Shown here piece by piece: positions 46,348 to 54,773 of a stretch of DNA of 64,000 bases. The stretch spans positions 159,518 through 223,517 of the forward strand of contig NZ_JACXXN010000010.1 in NCBI RefSeq assembly GCF_014904695.1, given 5' to 3'. Position 1 is the first letter of the stretch; every line of letters begins with the position of its first letter. Under the pieces are notes generated by a model. It had not been told where the DNA came from, ran no database searches, and was given only the letters and a program-made list of their open reading frames with translations. Both the position numbers and the translations under genes were made by a program. Source of the DNA: Nostoc sp. MG11 (GTDB taxonomy: Bacteria; Cyanobacteriota; Cyanobacteriia; Cyanobacteriales; Nostocaceae).

Positions 46348-47007
46348 ATGAATACAATAGCAACCAAAATAGCACTGTCTGTTCTAGGCGCAGCAGGAAT
46401 TAGTTTTTCGTCTTTGACACCAGCCAGAGCCGTCATTTTGGTAGAACCCATCGTGACAACCGTCAATGAAGACATACTTCAAACGAGAGACCCAAGAAGC
46501 CTTGGGCCAGATATACACCCTGGACAAATAATAAGATATGGTGTTCCAGATAGAGCTAATAACTTACTAAATGCCACTGGGCGCGATATAGCAAGCCTGG
46601 TCTTTGAATTAGAAACGCTGTCGTATAGCAATCCAGATTCTACTCCAGCATTTGACAATGAGCCAGTGAAGTGGGGAGACGCAGATGGAGATGGAAAGAT
46701 TGGTTTCTCCAATACTCCTGGTCTAGAGGATATATTTGCAAACGTTACGATTAAAGATAACGTCATCACCTATAGTGGTGGCGTTATCCCTAACAATACT
46801 GTGTTTTACAATCTATTCTCTACCCAGCCCGATTTATCCCCAGGCGGTGGAATTATTCCAGCAGCACCACCCCTACCAGCAGATCAAGATGGGCCCATCC
46901 GGGTGAATAGCTATTACAATGCCGTTCCAGAACCAACTGACATTTTAGGTACATTAGCTTTTGGCGTCTTAGTTGTAGCTTTTAAACTAAAGCGTAAACT
47001 TAAGTAG
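46348..47007 (+). CDS. PEP-CTERM sorted exported protein with Asp-rich loop
   Basis: A 219-residue protein: N-terminal signal (ALSVLGAAGISFSSLTPARA), a central domain with WGDADGDGKIGF (an EF-hand/dockerin-like D-x-D-x-D-G calcium loop near 111-122), and a C-terminal PEP-CTERM sorting signal (AVPEPTDILGTLAFGVLVVAFKLKRKLK type: PEP, hydrophobic helix, basic tail). It is therefore exported and sorted by an exosortase-like system to the cell surface or exopolysaccharide. The two glycosyltransferases that follow would suit this. An RBS GAGGAGAG precedes the start. Confidence 0.85.
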   Translation: MNTIATKIALSVLGAAGISFSSLTPARAVILVEPIVTTVNEDILQTRDPRSLGPDIHPGQIIRYGVPDRANNLLNATGRDIASLVFELETLSYSNPDSTPAFDNEPVKWGDADGDGKIGFSNTPGLEDIFANVTIKDNVITYSGGVIPNNTVFYNLFSTQPDLSPGGGIIPAAPPLPADQDGPIRVNSYYNAVPEPTDILGTLAFGVLVVAFKLKRKLK

Positions 47008-47030
47008 CTGGCAAATTTTGGCAACACTGA

Positions 47031-47068
47031 GAAAGGCACAAATCTCCTAATTTCCATGCCTTTCACTG
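47031..47068. terminator. Inverted repeat between the PEP-CTERM and GT4 genes
   Basis: GAAAGGCA (47031-47038) pairs with TGCCTTTC (47057-47064), extendable with ACTG/CAGT. It lies between the convergent stops and is a plausible shared terminator. Confidence 0.5.
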
Positions 47069-48124
47069 TGTAATTAATTCACAATATATCGTCAATGTTT
47101 CCTGATGTACGCGGCTAGCATTCAGCCACTCAAGGTTTTGATTTGCCCGATTTTTCCACTCGTACAACGTATCTGAATTACTCAGTAATTGCACTAATGC
47201 GTTAGCCAGAGCTTTACTATCTTTCGCTGGTACTAAAAGACCTGCTTGCCCATAATCTAAGGCTTCAGGAATCCCGTCTACCTGAGTGCCAATAATAGCG
47301 GCGCCAGCTTCTCTTGCTTCTGAAAGTACTAGGGGACAGGGGTCACGATGAGAAGCGAGGACAAATATGTCGCAAGATTTTAGGTAGCATTGAGGCTCAG
47401 GTTGAAAGCCTTCAAAATGAATGCGTTCTGCAACAGAAGTTGCTTGCGCTTGTGCCTCAAATAGCTCTCTATCAGGCCCATTTCCTACCAGATAAAGATG
47501 CGCTTGGGGAAAATCTAAAGCAATTTGCTCAAAGGCGGTGATTAATTCAGCAATCCCTTTACGTTTATACATCCCGGCTACGGTAGCGATCGCCGGATGC
47601 TGTAATGGTAAAGGTTGATAATCCTGTAGGTTACGGGTGCGAGGACTACCCAGGGTTCCATTACATACCACCCGCAACTTGTTTTCCGGGATACCGCGCC
47701 GTGCCATAGACGCTTGCACAGCTTTGCTTACGGCAATTACCCTATCAGCTAAACCCATCAACAGGCTGGTACGCTGAAATTCGTTGTGTACTGTGGAAAC
47801 TAAAGCATACTTATGCCCATATCTAAGAAAACGTGCTAGGACTATTCCCGTCATCATGTGAGCATGAACGATATCTGGTTGAAATTCTGCTGCGATCGCC
47901 CGATAAAGACCAGCTGCTTTTATAATATTTATCGGCTTTCTCTGCTGATCTAAATGGTAGTGTTTGACACCACAAACAGCTAGTAGTGCCTCGTATTCTC
48001 CACCAGCAGAAACTACCGCCACTTCATGCCCAGTTTTCGCTTGTAGACAGGCAAGATCCACAGCTACATTTACAATTCCGTTACCTATCTCTTGAACATG
48101 ATTCAAAATATGAATTATTCGCAT
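47063..48124 (-). CDS. Glycosyltransferase family 4
   Basis: A 353-residue GT-B enzyme. It has an N-terminal Rossmann fold (IIHILNHVQEIGNGIVNVAVDLA), a histidine-rich loop (DIVHAHMMTGIVLARFLRYG), and the C-terminal sugar-nucleotide motif LVLSEAREAGAAIIGTQVDGIPE with the family E-x7-E pair. The acceptor is unknown but exopolysaccharide or glycan synthesis is likely. The sister GT2 gene lies upstream on the same strand, about 470 bp away. The start ATG at 48124 begins directly at the fold. Confidence 0.9.
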   Translation of the reverse strand: MRIIHILNHVQEIGNGIVNVAVDLACLQAKTGHEVAVVSAGGEYEALLAVCGVKHYHLDQQRKPINIIKAAGLYRAIAAEFQPDIVHAHMMTGIVLARFLRYGHKYALVSTVHNEFQRTSLLMGLADRVIAVSKAVQASMARRGIPENKLRVVCNGTLGSPRTRNLQDYQPLPLQHPAIATVAGMYKRKGIAELITAFEQIALDFPQAHLYLVGNGPDRELFEAQAQATSVAERIHFEGFQPEPQCYLKSCDIFVLASHRDPCPLVLSEAREAGAAIIGTQVDGIPEALDYGQAGLLVPAKDSKALANALVQLLSNSDTLYEWKNRANQNLEWLNASRVHQETLTIYCELITQ

Positions 48125-48593
48125 AATTTTTAATATGTGTATAAAAATTTAGATAAGTAACTGAGTATCAATTGGTCTAGTTATTAGATCTTAAGTGATA
48201 ATTTAAGAACCTTCAGTAATGAGTACAATACCTTGAAGCTATTAGTAACCAGATACTTATTTTTAAAGACTTATTCATAATATACAGTGTGATTCTATAG
48301 CAGTCAGAAATAATTTCGGGTATTTATGAATTATTTATTTTTTATTTTTTATTGGCGGTTTTTGCTTTGTTGTCAGACTACTTAGCGGTTAGCTAACAAA
48401 AATTTTCATATTATTCTTGCAGATTCCAAAATAATATATCTAAATCCAACCAAATATGGTAATTTGTTCCAAAGAATACTTAATAAATGTGAGTTTTGTG
48501 ACATTATTTAAGTTAGCATCTTCCTTAAATTACAGAGATTATACAAACGCACTGTCTCTGTAAGAAAAAAGATTATTATAAAAACTCAAATAG
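48125..48593. other. A/T-rich intergenic region between two glycosyltransferase genes
   Basis: About 470 bp with long T/A runs and no frames above 60 codons; it likely holds the GT4 promoter. Confidence 0.5.
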
Positions 48594-49538
48594 TTAAGAA
48601 TCAATTAATACAAACTTGCGAATATGAGAATTGCGCTCTGGGAAGCGGCGTGATAAAAAAGCAGTTAGCAAAAATCTCCAAGCTATAGGAGAAAATACAG
48701 ACTGATCTATCATTAACAAAAAGCTTTTAATGTTTCTTTGCTTGAGTGCTACTAAAATCCAATGTAGTTTCAGGTAATTTTTTATATCTTGAAGAAGAGG
48801 AACTTGTGAACGGTACTGTTCATCTACTAAGGCGTAAATCTTCTCTTTCATCAAGATATTTGTAGCTAACCGTTGAGTCAAAGAAAATTTTTGATTATAA
48901 GCACCGGGCCAGATAGTGCGATAAGCAAGACACTGATTCAGGAAAATGGCATGACCAAACTGGACAATGCGAATCCACGAATCAATGTCGTCACAGTTAG
49001 CATCAAGCGTGGAGTCCCAACCACCAGTTTCCAAGAAAGCATCACGCCGACAAGCCACTTGTACAGGTGTACCAAAAGGTAAAAGCTCTAAAAGCATACC
49101 GTAGTGAATATCAGCTTGTGGAATATAAAAAGCCAGTCCAGAACCAAGTTGAGGAGTGCGACTGATTTCAACTTCATTACAATCCACCTGAGCAGCCACG
49201 CATGAGCAAATCACAGCATCAGGACAAAGTGCGATCGCTTTTGCCATCTCTTGGAGACAATTGGGAGCTAGGTAGTCATCATCATCCAAAAATTTAATCC
49301 AGTCGCCGCTAGCTTTCGCAACCCCAGCATTTACGGCCGCTGCATGACCTTGGTTAAATTCGTGGCGATGGTAAACAACGCTGTTCCCCAAGCTTTTTAA
49401 ATAGGTTTGCGTGTTATCAGATGAGCAGTCATCGACAACAACCACCTCGCACTGCATAGTCTGGTTAAGAGCAGAGTCAATTGCTCGTTGCAGTAAGTTT
49501 AAGCGATTATATGTGGTGATGACGATGCTGAATTTCAT
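48594..49538 (-). CDS. Glycosyltransferase family 2
   Basis: A GT-A enzyme of about 314 residues: KFSIVITTYNRLNLLQRAID, nucleotide-binding VVVDDCSSDNTQTYL, and the DxD-like metal site IKFLDDDDYLAPNCL. The C-terminal half is helical (LLQDIKNYLKLHWILVALKQ). I chose the ATG at 49538 because the family motif starts immediately; the frame reaches to 49592. The gene is upstream of a GT4 gene on the same strand and near a PEP-CTERM gene, so an extracellular glycan role is likely. Confidence 0.88.
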   Translation of the reverse strand: MKFSIVITTYNRLNLLQRAIDSALNQTMQCEVVVVDDCSSDNTQTYLKSLGNSVVYHRHEFNQGHAAAVNAGVAKASGDWIKFLDDDDYLAPNCLQEMAKAIALCPDAVICSCVAAQVDCNEVEISRTPQLGSGLAFYIPQADIHYGMLLELLPFGTPVQVACRRDAFLETGGWDSTLDANCDDIDSWIRIVQFGHAIFLNQCLAYRTIWPGAYNQKFSLTQRLATNILMKEKIYALVDEQYRSQVPLLQDIKNYLKLHWILVALKQRNIKSFLLMIDQSVFSPIAWRFLLTAFLSRRFPERNSHIRKFVLIDS

Positions 49539-49690
49539 AAATTCTAAACTTGTGGCACAGTCTTTTGTAACATTCTTTCCATTCCAAAGCATTCATATCA
49601 GAAAAATTCTCAACATCAAATAACTAGACTCTCAGGCAGTTATAGATCTATGATTGATGATCGTGAGTTTTTTAATTAGACAGAGAGACT

Positions 49691-50053
49691 ATGAACGCTC
49701 AAGAGATCATCCGCTCCATTGAAGCGGAACATCTAAAATCTAATTTGCCCGAAATTTATGTGGGCGACACGGTAAGAGTAGGAGTAAAAATTAAAGAAGG
49801 CGAAAAATTCCGCGTGCAACCCTACGAAGGAGTAGTAATTGCCAGACGCAACGGCGGCATCAACGAAACTATTACAGTCCGTCGGGTATTTCAAGGTGTT
49901 GGCGTTGAGCGGGTGTTTTTGTTGCATTCTCCCCGGATTGACAACATCAAAGTATTGCGTCGTGGTAAGGTACGGCGTGCTAAGCTGTATTATCTCCGCG
50001 ATCGCGTTGGTAAGGCAACCCGAATCAAGCAACGGTTTGACCGCCCTTTGTGA
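49691..50053 (+). CDS. rplS: 50S ribosomal protein L19
   Basis: A 120-residue protein; [42 protein letters not shown] and the C-terminal [19 protein letters not shown] are the L19 signatures. It lies at the 30S-50S interface. Start ATG 49691; the length is right. It starts the translation cluster that continues to 53.9 kb and stands upstream of the tRNA-Trp gene. Confidence 0.97.
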   Translation: MNAQEIIRSIEAEHLKSNLPEIYVGDTVRVGVKIKEGEKFRVQPYEGVVIARRNGGINETITVRRVFQGVGVERVFLLHSPRIDNIKVLRRGKVRRAKLYYLRDRVGKATRIKQRFDRPL

Positions 50054-50266
50054 TTCGCCCTTCAAAGTATGGGAGGCTTCAACTTCAAGCGGCTCCTGCC
50101 GCTAGTTTATTCCCTCACCAAAACTCTGAAAAGTCTGTAGCGCTTATGCGGTAGGCGTCAAGTCGTTAGACATCAAAACTTTTCAAAAGCAAGGTAAAAT
50201 AAAATTCAAATATTGCGTTAAACTAAGATTTAGCTCAGCGTAATGTCTGAACCAAAAACAGCTTGT

Positions 50267-50339
50267 GCGCTCTTAGTTCAGTTGGTAGAACGCAGGTCTC
50301 CAAAACCTGATGTCGGGGGTTCAAGTCCTCCAGGGCGCG
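50267..50339 (+). tRNA. tRNA-Trp (CCA)
   Basis: Folds with acceptor GCGCTCT/AGGGCGC, anticodon stem-loop CAGGT-CTCCAAA-ACCTG giving anticodon CCA, T arm GGGGGTTCAAGTCCTCC and discriminator G. It precedes secE, a common arrangement in bacteria. Confidence 0.96.
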
Positions 50340-50513
50340 CTCAAGAGCAAAAACAAAGCCCGAAATAATTAGACAGCTGCTAACATGGCAGTTAGTGCTA
50401 ATGATTTCGGGTAAAACTTTTGTATTTGCAGCTTTTTGGCTTCCAGTTAAGTTGTCACCTGGATAAAAATTAGCAAAGCATAGCTGTACAAGATAACGGA
50501 GGGATAAACGGCC

Positions 50514-50735
50514 GTGGCCAAAAAAAATGAAGCAGAATTGCCAGAAACCACAAATGGGTTTAGCTTTAACAACTTCATCCAGGGAACCAAAGAAGAACTT
50601 GACAAAGTTGTTTGGCCCAGTCGGAAGCAAGTAGTGAGCGAATCAGCCGCCGTGTTGTTAATGGTAGTACTCTCCGCATCTTTGATATATTTGGTCGATG
50701 GATTGTTTGGTTGGGCAGCAAAACAGGTGTTCTGA
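50514..50735 (+). CDS. secE: Preprotein translocase subunit SecE
   Basis: A 73-residue single-membrane-segment protein, KEELDKVVWPSRKQVVSESAAVLLMVVLSASLIYLVDGLFGW; the WPSR motif before the helix is the SecE hallmark. It clamps SecY. The GTG at 50514 is the start, with GGAGG upstream (GGAGGGATAAAC, ~50500). The stop overlaps the nusG start (TGATG), which couples the two. Confidence 0.95.
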   Translation: MAKKNEAELPETTNGFSFNNFIQGTKEELDKVVWPSRKQVVSESAAVLLMVVLSASLIYLVDGLFGWAAKQVF

Positions 50736-51367
50736 TGAGTTCCGCAACAGACGAACCACGCAACTCCACGTTGCAGTCAGAGGATACAGCAGAAACAGCG
50801 TCAAATGAAGCACGCTGGTATGCAGTGCAAGTAGCCTCCGGCTGTGAAAAGCGTGTAAAAACTAACTTGGAGCAGCGAATCCAAACCTTTGATGTAGCTG
50901 ACAAAATTATCCAGGTGGAAATTCCCCACACGCCAGCGGTGAAAATCCGCAAAGATGGCAGTCGCCAGCATACCGAAGAAAAAGTTTTTCCAGGCTATGT
51001 GCTGGTGCGGATGATGATGGATGATGATACATGGCAGGTGGTACGAAACACCTCCCATGTAATTAACTTCGTGGGTTCAGAACAAAAACGTGGCAGCGGC
51101 AGAGGTCGTGGTCATGTTAACCCAATACCCTTGGGCCCCTCAGAAGTAGAACGTATATTCAAACAAACCAGCGAACAAGAGCCGATTGTCAAAATTGACA
51201 TGGCTACTGGTGATAAGATAATCGTGCTTTCTGGTCCGTTTAAAGACTTTGAAGGTGAGGTGATTGAAGTTTCCCCAGAGCGGAGTAAGCTCAAAGCCTT
51301 GCTCTCGATTTTTGGTAGAGATACACCAGTAGAGTTGGAATTTAATCAGGTAGAGAAACAGAGTTAA
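50735..51367 (+). CDS. nusG: Transcription antitermination factor NusG
   Basis: About 210 residues, with NGN domain WYAVQVASGCEKRVKTNLEQRI, PHTPAVKIRKDGSRQHTEEKVFPGYVLVRM, and a C-terminal KOW (GDKIIVLSGPFKDFEGEVIEVSPERSK). The ATG at 50735 overlaps the secE stop by one base; an in-frame ATG at 50612 lies inside secE and is not the start. It couples RNA polymerase to ribosomes and affects pausing and termination. The 6-bp gap to rplK indicates one operon. Confidence 0.96.
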   Translation: MSSATDEPRNSTLQSEDTAETASNEARWYAVQVASGCEKRVKTNLEQRIQTFDVADKIIQVEIPHTPAVKIRKDGSRQHTEEKVFPGYVLVRMMMDDDTWQVVRNTSHVINFVGSEQKRGSGRGRGHVNPIPLGPSEVERIFKQTSEQEPIVKIDMATGDKIIVLSGPFKDFEGEVIEVSPERSKLKALLSIFGRDTPVELEFNQVEKQS

Positions 51368-51373
51368 ATACAA

Positions 51374-51799
51374 ATGGCGAAGAAAGTAGTAGCGGTCATT
51401 AAATTGGCCCTGAATGCTGGAAAAGCCAACCCAGCACCGCCAGTTGGCCCCGCATTGGGTCAACATGGCGTTAATATCATGATGTTCTGCAAAGAGTACA
51501 ACGCCAAAACAGCAGATCAAGCTGGGATGGTGATACCTGTAGAAATTTCGGTTTTTGAAGATCGGAGTTTTACATTTGTTCTCAAGACGCCACCGGCATC
51601 AGTGCTGATTCGCAAGGCAGCGAAAATTGAAAAAGGCTCGAATGAACCTAACAAAAAGAAAGTTGGGTCAATCACCAAAGCGCAATTGCAAGAAATAGCC
51701 CAAACCAAACTGCCCGATCTCAATGCCAATGACATAGAAGCGGCAATGAAGATTGTAGCAGGGACAGCCAAAAATATGGGCGTAGCGATCGCAGATTAG
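51374..51799 (+). CDS. rplK: 50S ribosomal protein L11
   Basis: A 141-residue protein with [49 protein letters not shown] and the C-terminal [16 protein letters not shown], diagnostic of L11. It binds the GTPase-associated region of 23S rRNA. It starts 6 bp after nusG. Confidence 0.98.
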   Translation: MAKKVVAVIKLALNAGKANPAPPVGPALGQHGVNIMMFCKEYNAKTADQAGMVIPVEISVFEDRSFTFVLKTPPASVLIRKAAKIEKGSNEPNKKKVGSITKAQLQEIAQTKLPDLNANDIEAAMKIVAGTAKNMGVAIAD

Positions 51800-51910
51800 T
51801 CAAGACTCATGGTCATTAGTCATTAGTAAAAGACAAATGACAAAGGACAAATAACTAAATTTATTTATCGGGGGAGAGGCCAAGCTTCGGAATTACCCCA
51901 GGAGAGACAA

Positions 51911-52627
51911 ATGGGAAAAAAATTATCACGCCGCTTGCAGGCGTTGCAAGACAAAGTAGAAGATAGGGACTATGAACCCCTAGAAGCTTTAGCCCTGCTC
52001 AAAGACACAGCAACAGCTAAATTTGCTGAAGCCGCTGAAGCACATATCCGGCTAGGAATTGACCCGAAGTATACAGACCAACAGCTGCGGACAACGGTAG
52101 CACTGCCCAAAGGTACAGGACAAGTAGTCCGGGTGGCGGTAATTGCCAGAGGGGAAAAAGTCAACGAAGCAAGCAACGCTGGTGCTGATATAGTCGGCTC
52201 AGAAGAGTTGATTGACGAAATCCAGAAAGGCATGATGGACTTTGACAAGCTGATTGCCACACCGGATGTGATGCCACAGGTGGCAAAGCTTGGGAAGTTA
52301 CTTGGGCCTCGTGGTTTGATGCCATCGCCCAAGGGTGGAACTGTGACATTTGACTTGGCAGGTGCGATCGCTGAATTCAAAGCTGGTAAATTAGAATTCC
52401 GAGCTGATCGAACTGGTATTGTCCATGTTATGTTTGGTAAGGCATCCTTCTCGCCTGAAGATTTGTTAGTAAACTTGAAGGCATTGCAAGAGACGATTGA
52501 CCGCAACCGTCCTTCAGGAGCTAAAGGTCGTTATTGGCGCACATTTTATGTGGCAGCTACTATGGGCCCTTCGATTAAACTCGATATTAACGCCCTACGA
52601 GACTTTAAATTGACCGAAGCCGCTTAA
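51911..52627 (+). CDS. rplA: 50S ribosomal protein L1
   Basis: A 238-residue protein, with the L1 motifs [43 protein letters not shown] and [16 protein letters not shown]. It forms the mobile L1 stalk and, in other bacteria, represses its own mRNA by binding the leader. The 110-bp gap to rplK contains CATTAGTCATTAGT-type short repeats. GGAGAGAC precedes the ATG. Confidence 0.97.
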   Translation: MGKKLSRRLQALQDKVEDRDYEPLEALALLKDTATAKFAEAAEAHIRLGIDPKYTDQQLRTTVALPKGTGQVVRVAVIARGEKVNEASNAGADIVGSEELIDEIQKGMMDFDKLIATPDVMPQVAKLGKLLGPRGLMPSPKGGTVTFDLAGAIAEFKAGKLEFRADRTGIVHVMFGKASFSPEDLLVNLKALQETIDRNRPSGAKGRYWRTFYVAATMGPSIKLDINALRDFKLTEAA

Positions 52628-52898
52628 GTTTAGTCATTAGTTATTCGTCTTTACGATGACTCATGACAAAGGGCAAAACTAAATAAGCAAAGCCAAAGAT
52701 AGCAGGAGCCAATGGCTTAATATCCTGCCGAGGTTAAAGTTCTTATTGTCTGAAGTACTACACCCAAAGGGTGTGATGACTATGGCATGAAGAATATTAC
52801 TTTTAAACCCCGGCTGAGATAGCTGGGGTTTATTGTTTTGAGTTGCTCAGAAATAGACACACAAGTATGGAGGATGGTTTTGAGGAGGTGAAAAAAGC
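52628..52898 (+). promoter_or_regulatory. L10-leader-like region with attenuator hairpin
   Basis: A 270-bp leader before rplJ. It has TGAC/TCATGAC-type short repeats, then AAACCCCGGCT (52805-52815) pairing with AGCTGGGGTTT (52821-52831), followed by TATTGTTTTG: an attenuator or the core of an L10(L12)4-binding leader. A structure search (Rfam L10 leader) would decide. GAGGAGGTG precedes the rplJ ATG. Confidence 0.6.
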
Positions 52899-53450
52899 AT
52901 GGGTAGAACACTAGAAAATAAAAAAGAGATAGTAGCTGACCTCAAGGAAACTTTGAGCGGGTCAACTCTAGCACTGGTGATTGATTACCAGGGACTAACT
53001 GTTTCAGAAATTACTGACTTACGGCGGCGGTTGCGTCCAAGTGGCACTGTTTGTAAGGTGACTAAGAACACCCTGATGGGTATTGCCATTCAAGATCAGG
53101 AAAAATGGCAACCATTGTCAGAATTACTCACAGGTGCTTCTGCCTTTTTGCTGGTCAAAGAGGATTTCTCATCTGCGATTAAGGCTTACCAAGACTTCCA
53201 GAAAGTCACCAAGAAGACAGAACTTCGCGGTGGTGTGATGGAAGGTCGCCTGCTCAAAGAACCGGATGTCAAAGCTCTGGGAGACTTGCCATCCAAAGAG
53301 CAACTTATGGGACAAATTGCTGGAGCTATCAACGCTTTGGCTACCAAGATTGCTGTGGGTATCAACGAAGTTCCCAGTTCTTTGGCTCGCGCCTTGCAGG
53401 CTGTGGCCGAGGGAGAAAAAGGCAGTAGCGACGAAAGTTCTGCTGAATAA
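52899..53450 (+). CDS. rplJ: 50S ribosomal protein L10
   Basis: A 183-residue protein: [38 protein letters not shown] is the L10 N-terminal core and the C-terminal helix binds L7/L12 dimers. Start ATG 52899 follows GAGGAGGTG. It is co-transcribed with rplL 92 bp downstream. Confidence 0.97.
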   Translation: MGRTLENKKEIVADLKETLSGSTLALVIDYQGLTVSEITDLRRRLRPSGTVCKVTKNTLMGIAIQDQEKWQPLSELLTGASAFLLVKEDFSSAIKAYQDFQKVTKKTELRGGVMEGRLLKEPDVKALGDLPSKEQLMGQIAGAINALATKIAVGINEVPSSLARALQAVAEGEKGSSDESSAE

Positions 53451-53542
53451 AATTCGTGCTTCATTAGTTCACAGTTATAAGTAATAACTAATGACTAAAA
53501 ACTAATGACTAAAAACTAATCAAAATTACAGGAGTTATATCA

Positions 53543-53935
53543 ATGTCTGCTGCAACTGATCAAATTTTAGACCAACTTAAAACCCTATCTTTGCTGGAAG
53601 CCGCTGAGTTAGTCAAGCAAATTGAAGAAGCCTTCGGCGTGAGTGCTGCTGCACCAGCTGGCGGCATGATGATGATGGCTCCTGGTGGAGCAGCTGCTCC
53701 AGCAGAAGAAGCTGTTGAGCAAACCGAGTTTGACGTGGTTCTAGAATCCGTCCCAGCTGATAAGAAGATTGCCGTGCTGAAGATTGTACGGGAATTGACT
53801 GGTTTGGGTCTAAAAGAAGCTAAAGACATGGTGGAAGCTGCACCCAAGGCAGTTAAGGAAGGTATTGCTAAGGATGCCGCTGAAGATGCTAAAAAGCGGA
53901 TCGAAGAAGCTGGTGGTAAGGTGACTGTGAAGTAG
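53543..53935 (+). CDS. rplL: 50S ribosomal protein L7/L12
   Basis: A 130-residue acidic protein: N-terminal dimerisation helix, Ala/Pro hinge rich in Met ([17 protein letters not shown]), and C-terminal EKTEFDVVL-type domain with [21 protein letters not shown]. It recruits elongation factors. It is followed by a strong terminator. Confidence 0.98.
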   Translation: MSAATDQILDQLKTLSLLEAAELVKQIEEAFGVSAAAPAGGMMMMAPGGAAAPAEEAVEQTEFDVVLESVPADKKIAVLKIVRELTGLGLKEAKDMVEAAPKAVKEGIAKDAAEDAKKRIEEAGGKVTVK

Positions 53936-53964
53936 TCACAATTTCGTTACTAGTTTTGATTAAG

Positions 53965-53989
53965 GAGCCTAAATTAGGCTCTTTTTTTT
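53965..53989 (+). terminator. Intrinsic terminator of the rplJ-rplL operon
   Basis: GAGCCTA (53965-53971), AAT loop, TAGGCTC (53975-53981), followed by eight Ts. A textbook Rho-independent terminator 30 bp after the rplL stop. Confidence 0.92.
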
Positions 53990-54313
53990 AATATCAACCC
54001 AGCTGCTTTTGTCTCAAAAGTTTGCATTATTTTTCTTGTTTTTTTAACATATAGCAGTCGCCAAAACTGTTAGGACATGAAATTGAAACGCAAAGGGGCG
54101 CAGAGCTGAGCGCAGAGGAACGCAAAGTTTATTTAGGTCTTATTCGCTACAAATTAATTAAATGCTGCACTAAGCTTCCTGTCCGTTGCTATATATCTAG
54201 GACTTACGCACTGTACAAATTTATGCTTGTGTGCATTAACGAAAATTGATTGTTTCAGGCTTTTCTCAATAACATGGGAAAATAAAAAGAATCATTGGAA
54301 GGAAGCAATCGCC
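53990..54313. other. Intergenic region with dispersed repeats
   Basis: It contains ACGCAAAGGGGCGCAGAG ... GCGCAGAGGAACGCAAAG near 54090-54125 and TAGGACTTACGCACTGTAC near 54200. Both look like repeat fragments common in cyanobacterial intergenic DNA. No gene. Confidence 0.5.
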
Positions 54314-54545
54314 ATGACTGTTATCGCTGCCAAATGGACAATTGACGAATATCATCGCATGATTGTCGGTGGCATTTTAAGCGATCGCCAAGTTGAACTG
54401 CTCAAGGGGTAAATAGTAGAAATATCGCCAGAAGGGGAACCTCATGCTTATTCTAGTCATGAAGCGGCAGAATATCTAATGGAATTATTAGGCAAGCGTG
54501 CCACATTACGTCAAGCCAAGCCTATCACATTGCCCGCTAACTCAG
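54314..54545 (+). pseudogene. Uma2 (DUF820) gene with premature stop
   Basis: ATG 54314 opens VIAAKWTIDEYHRMIVGGILSDRQVELLKG, the N-terminal signature of Uma2 proteins. A TAA at 54410 replaces the usual GAA (GAG/GAA in ELLKGEIVEM) and stops it after 32 residues. The same frame continues as IVEISPEGEPHAYSSHEAAEYLMELLGKRA ... LPANSE before decaying near 54545. The rest of the protein is lost. Confidence 0.8.
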
Positions 54546-54773
54546 AAAATCAGTTTTACATGGTCTGAAAAATGTCAAAAATTTGAACTTTTGCGATCGC
54601 ATCAAGAGCAAAGTCGAAATTTATTTATTCAGTGGTATCGCGGATATATATGGTTAGAAAATAAAGCTCTAAACCCAGTTTTTGCCTGTTATTTAAAAGT
54701 TGACTGAGATTTTTCTTTAACTAGAGTGATGGAAGAGTGTTAATTTCACTTTACCTTAGTCACTCAAATTCGA

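Noticed and set aside
54546..54720. Coding continuation of the Uma2 frame or a second gene
   Set aside because: Frame 54498-54707 is not protein-like and the Uma2 homology ends near 54545.
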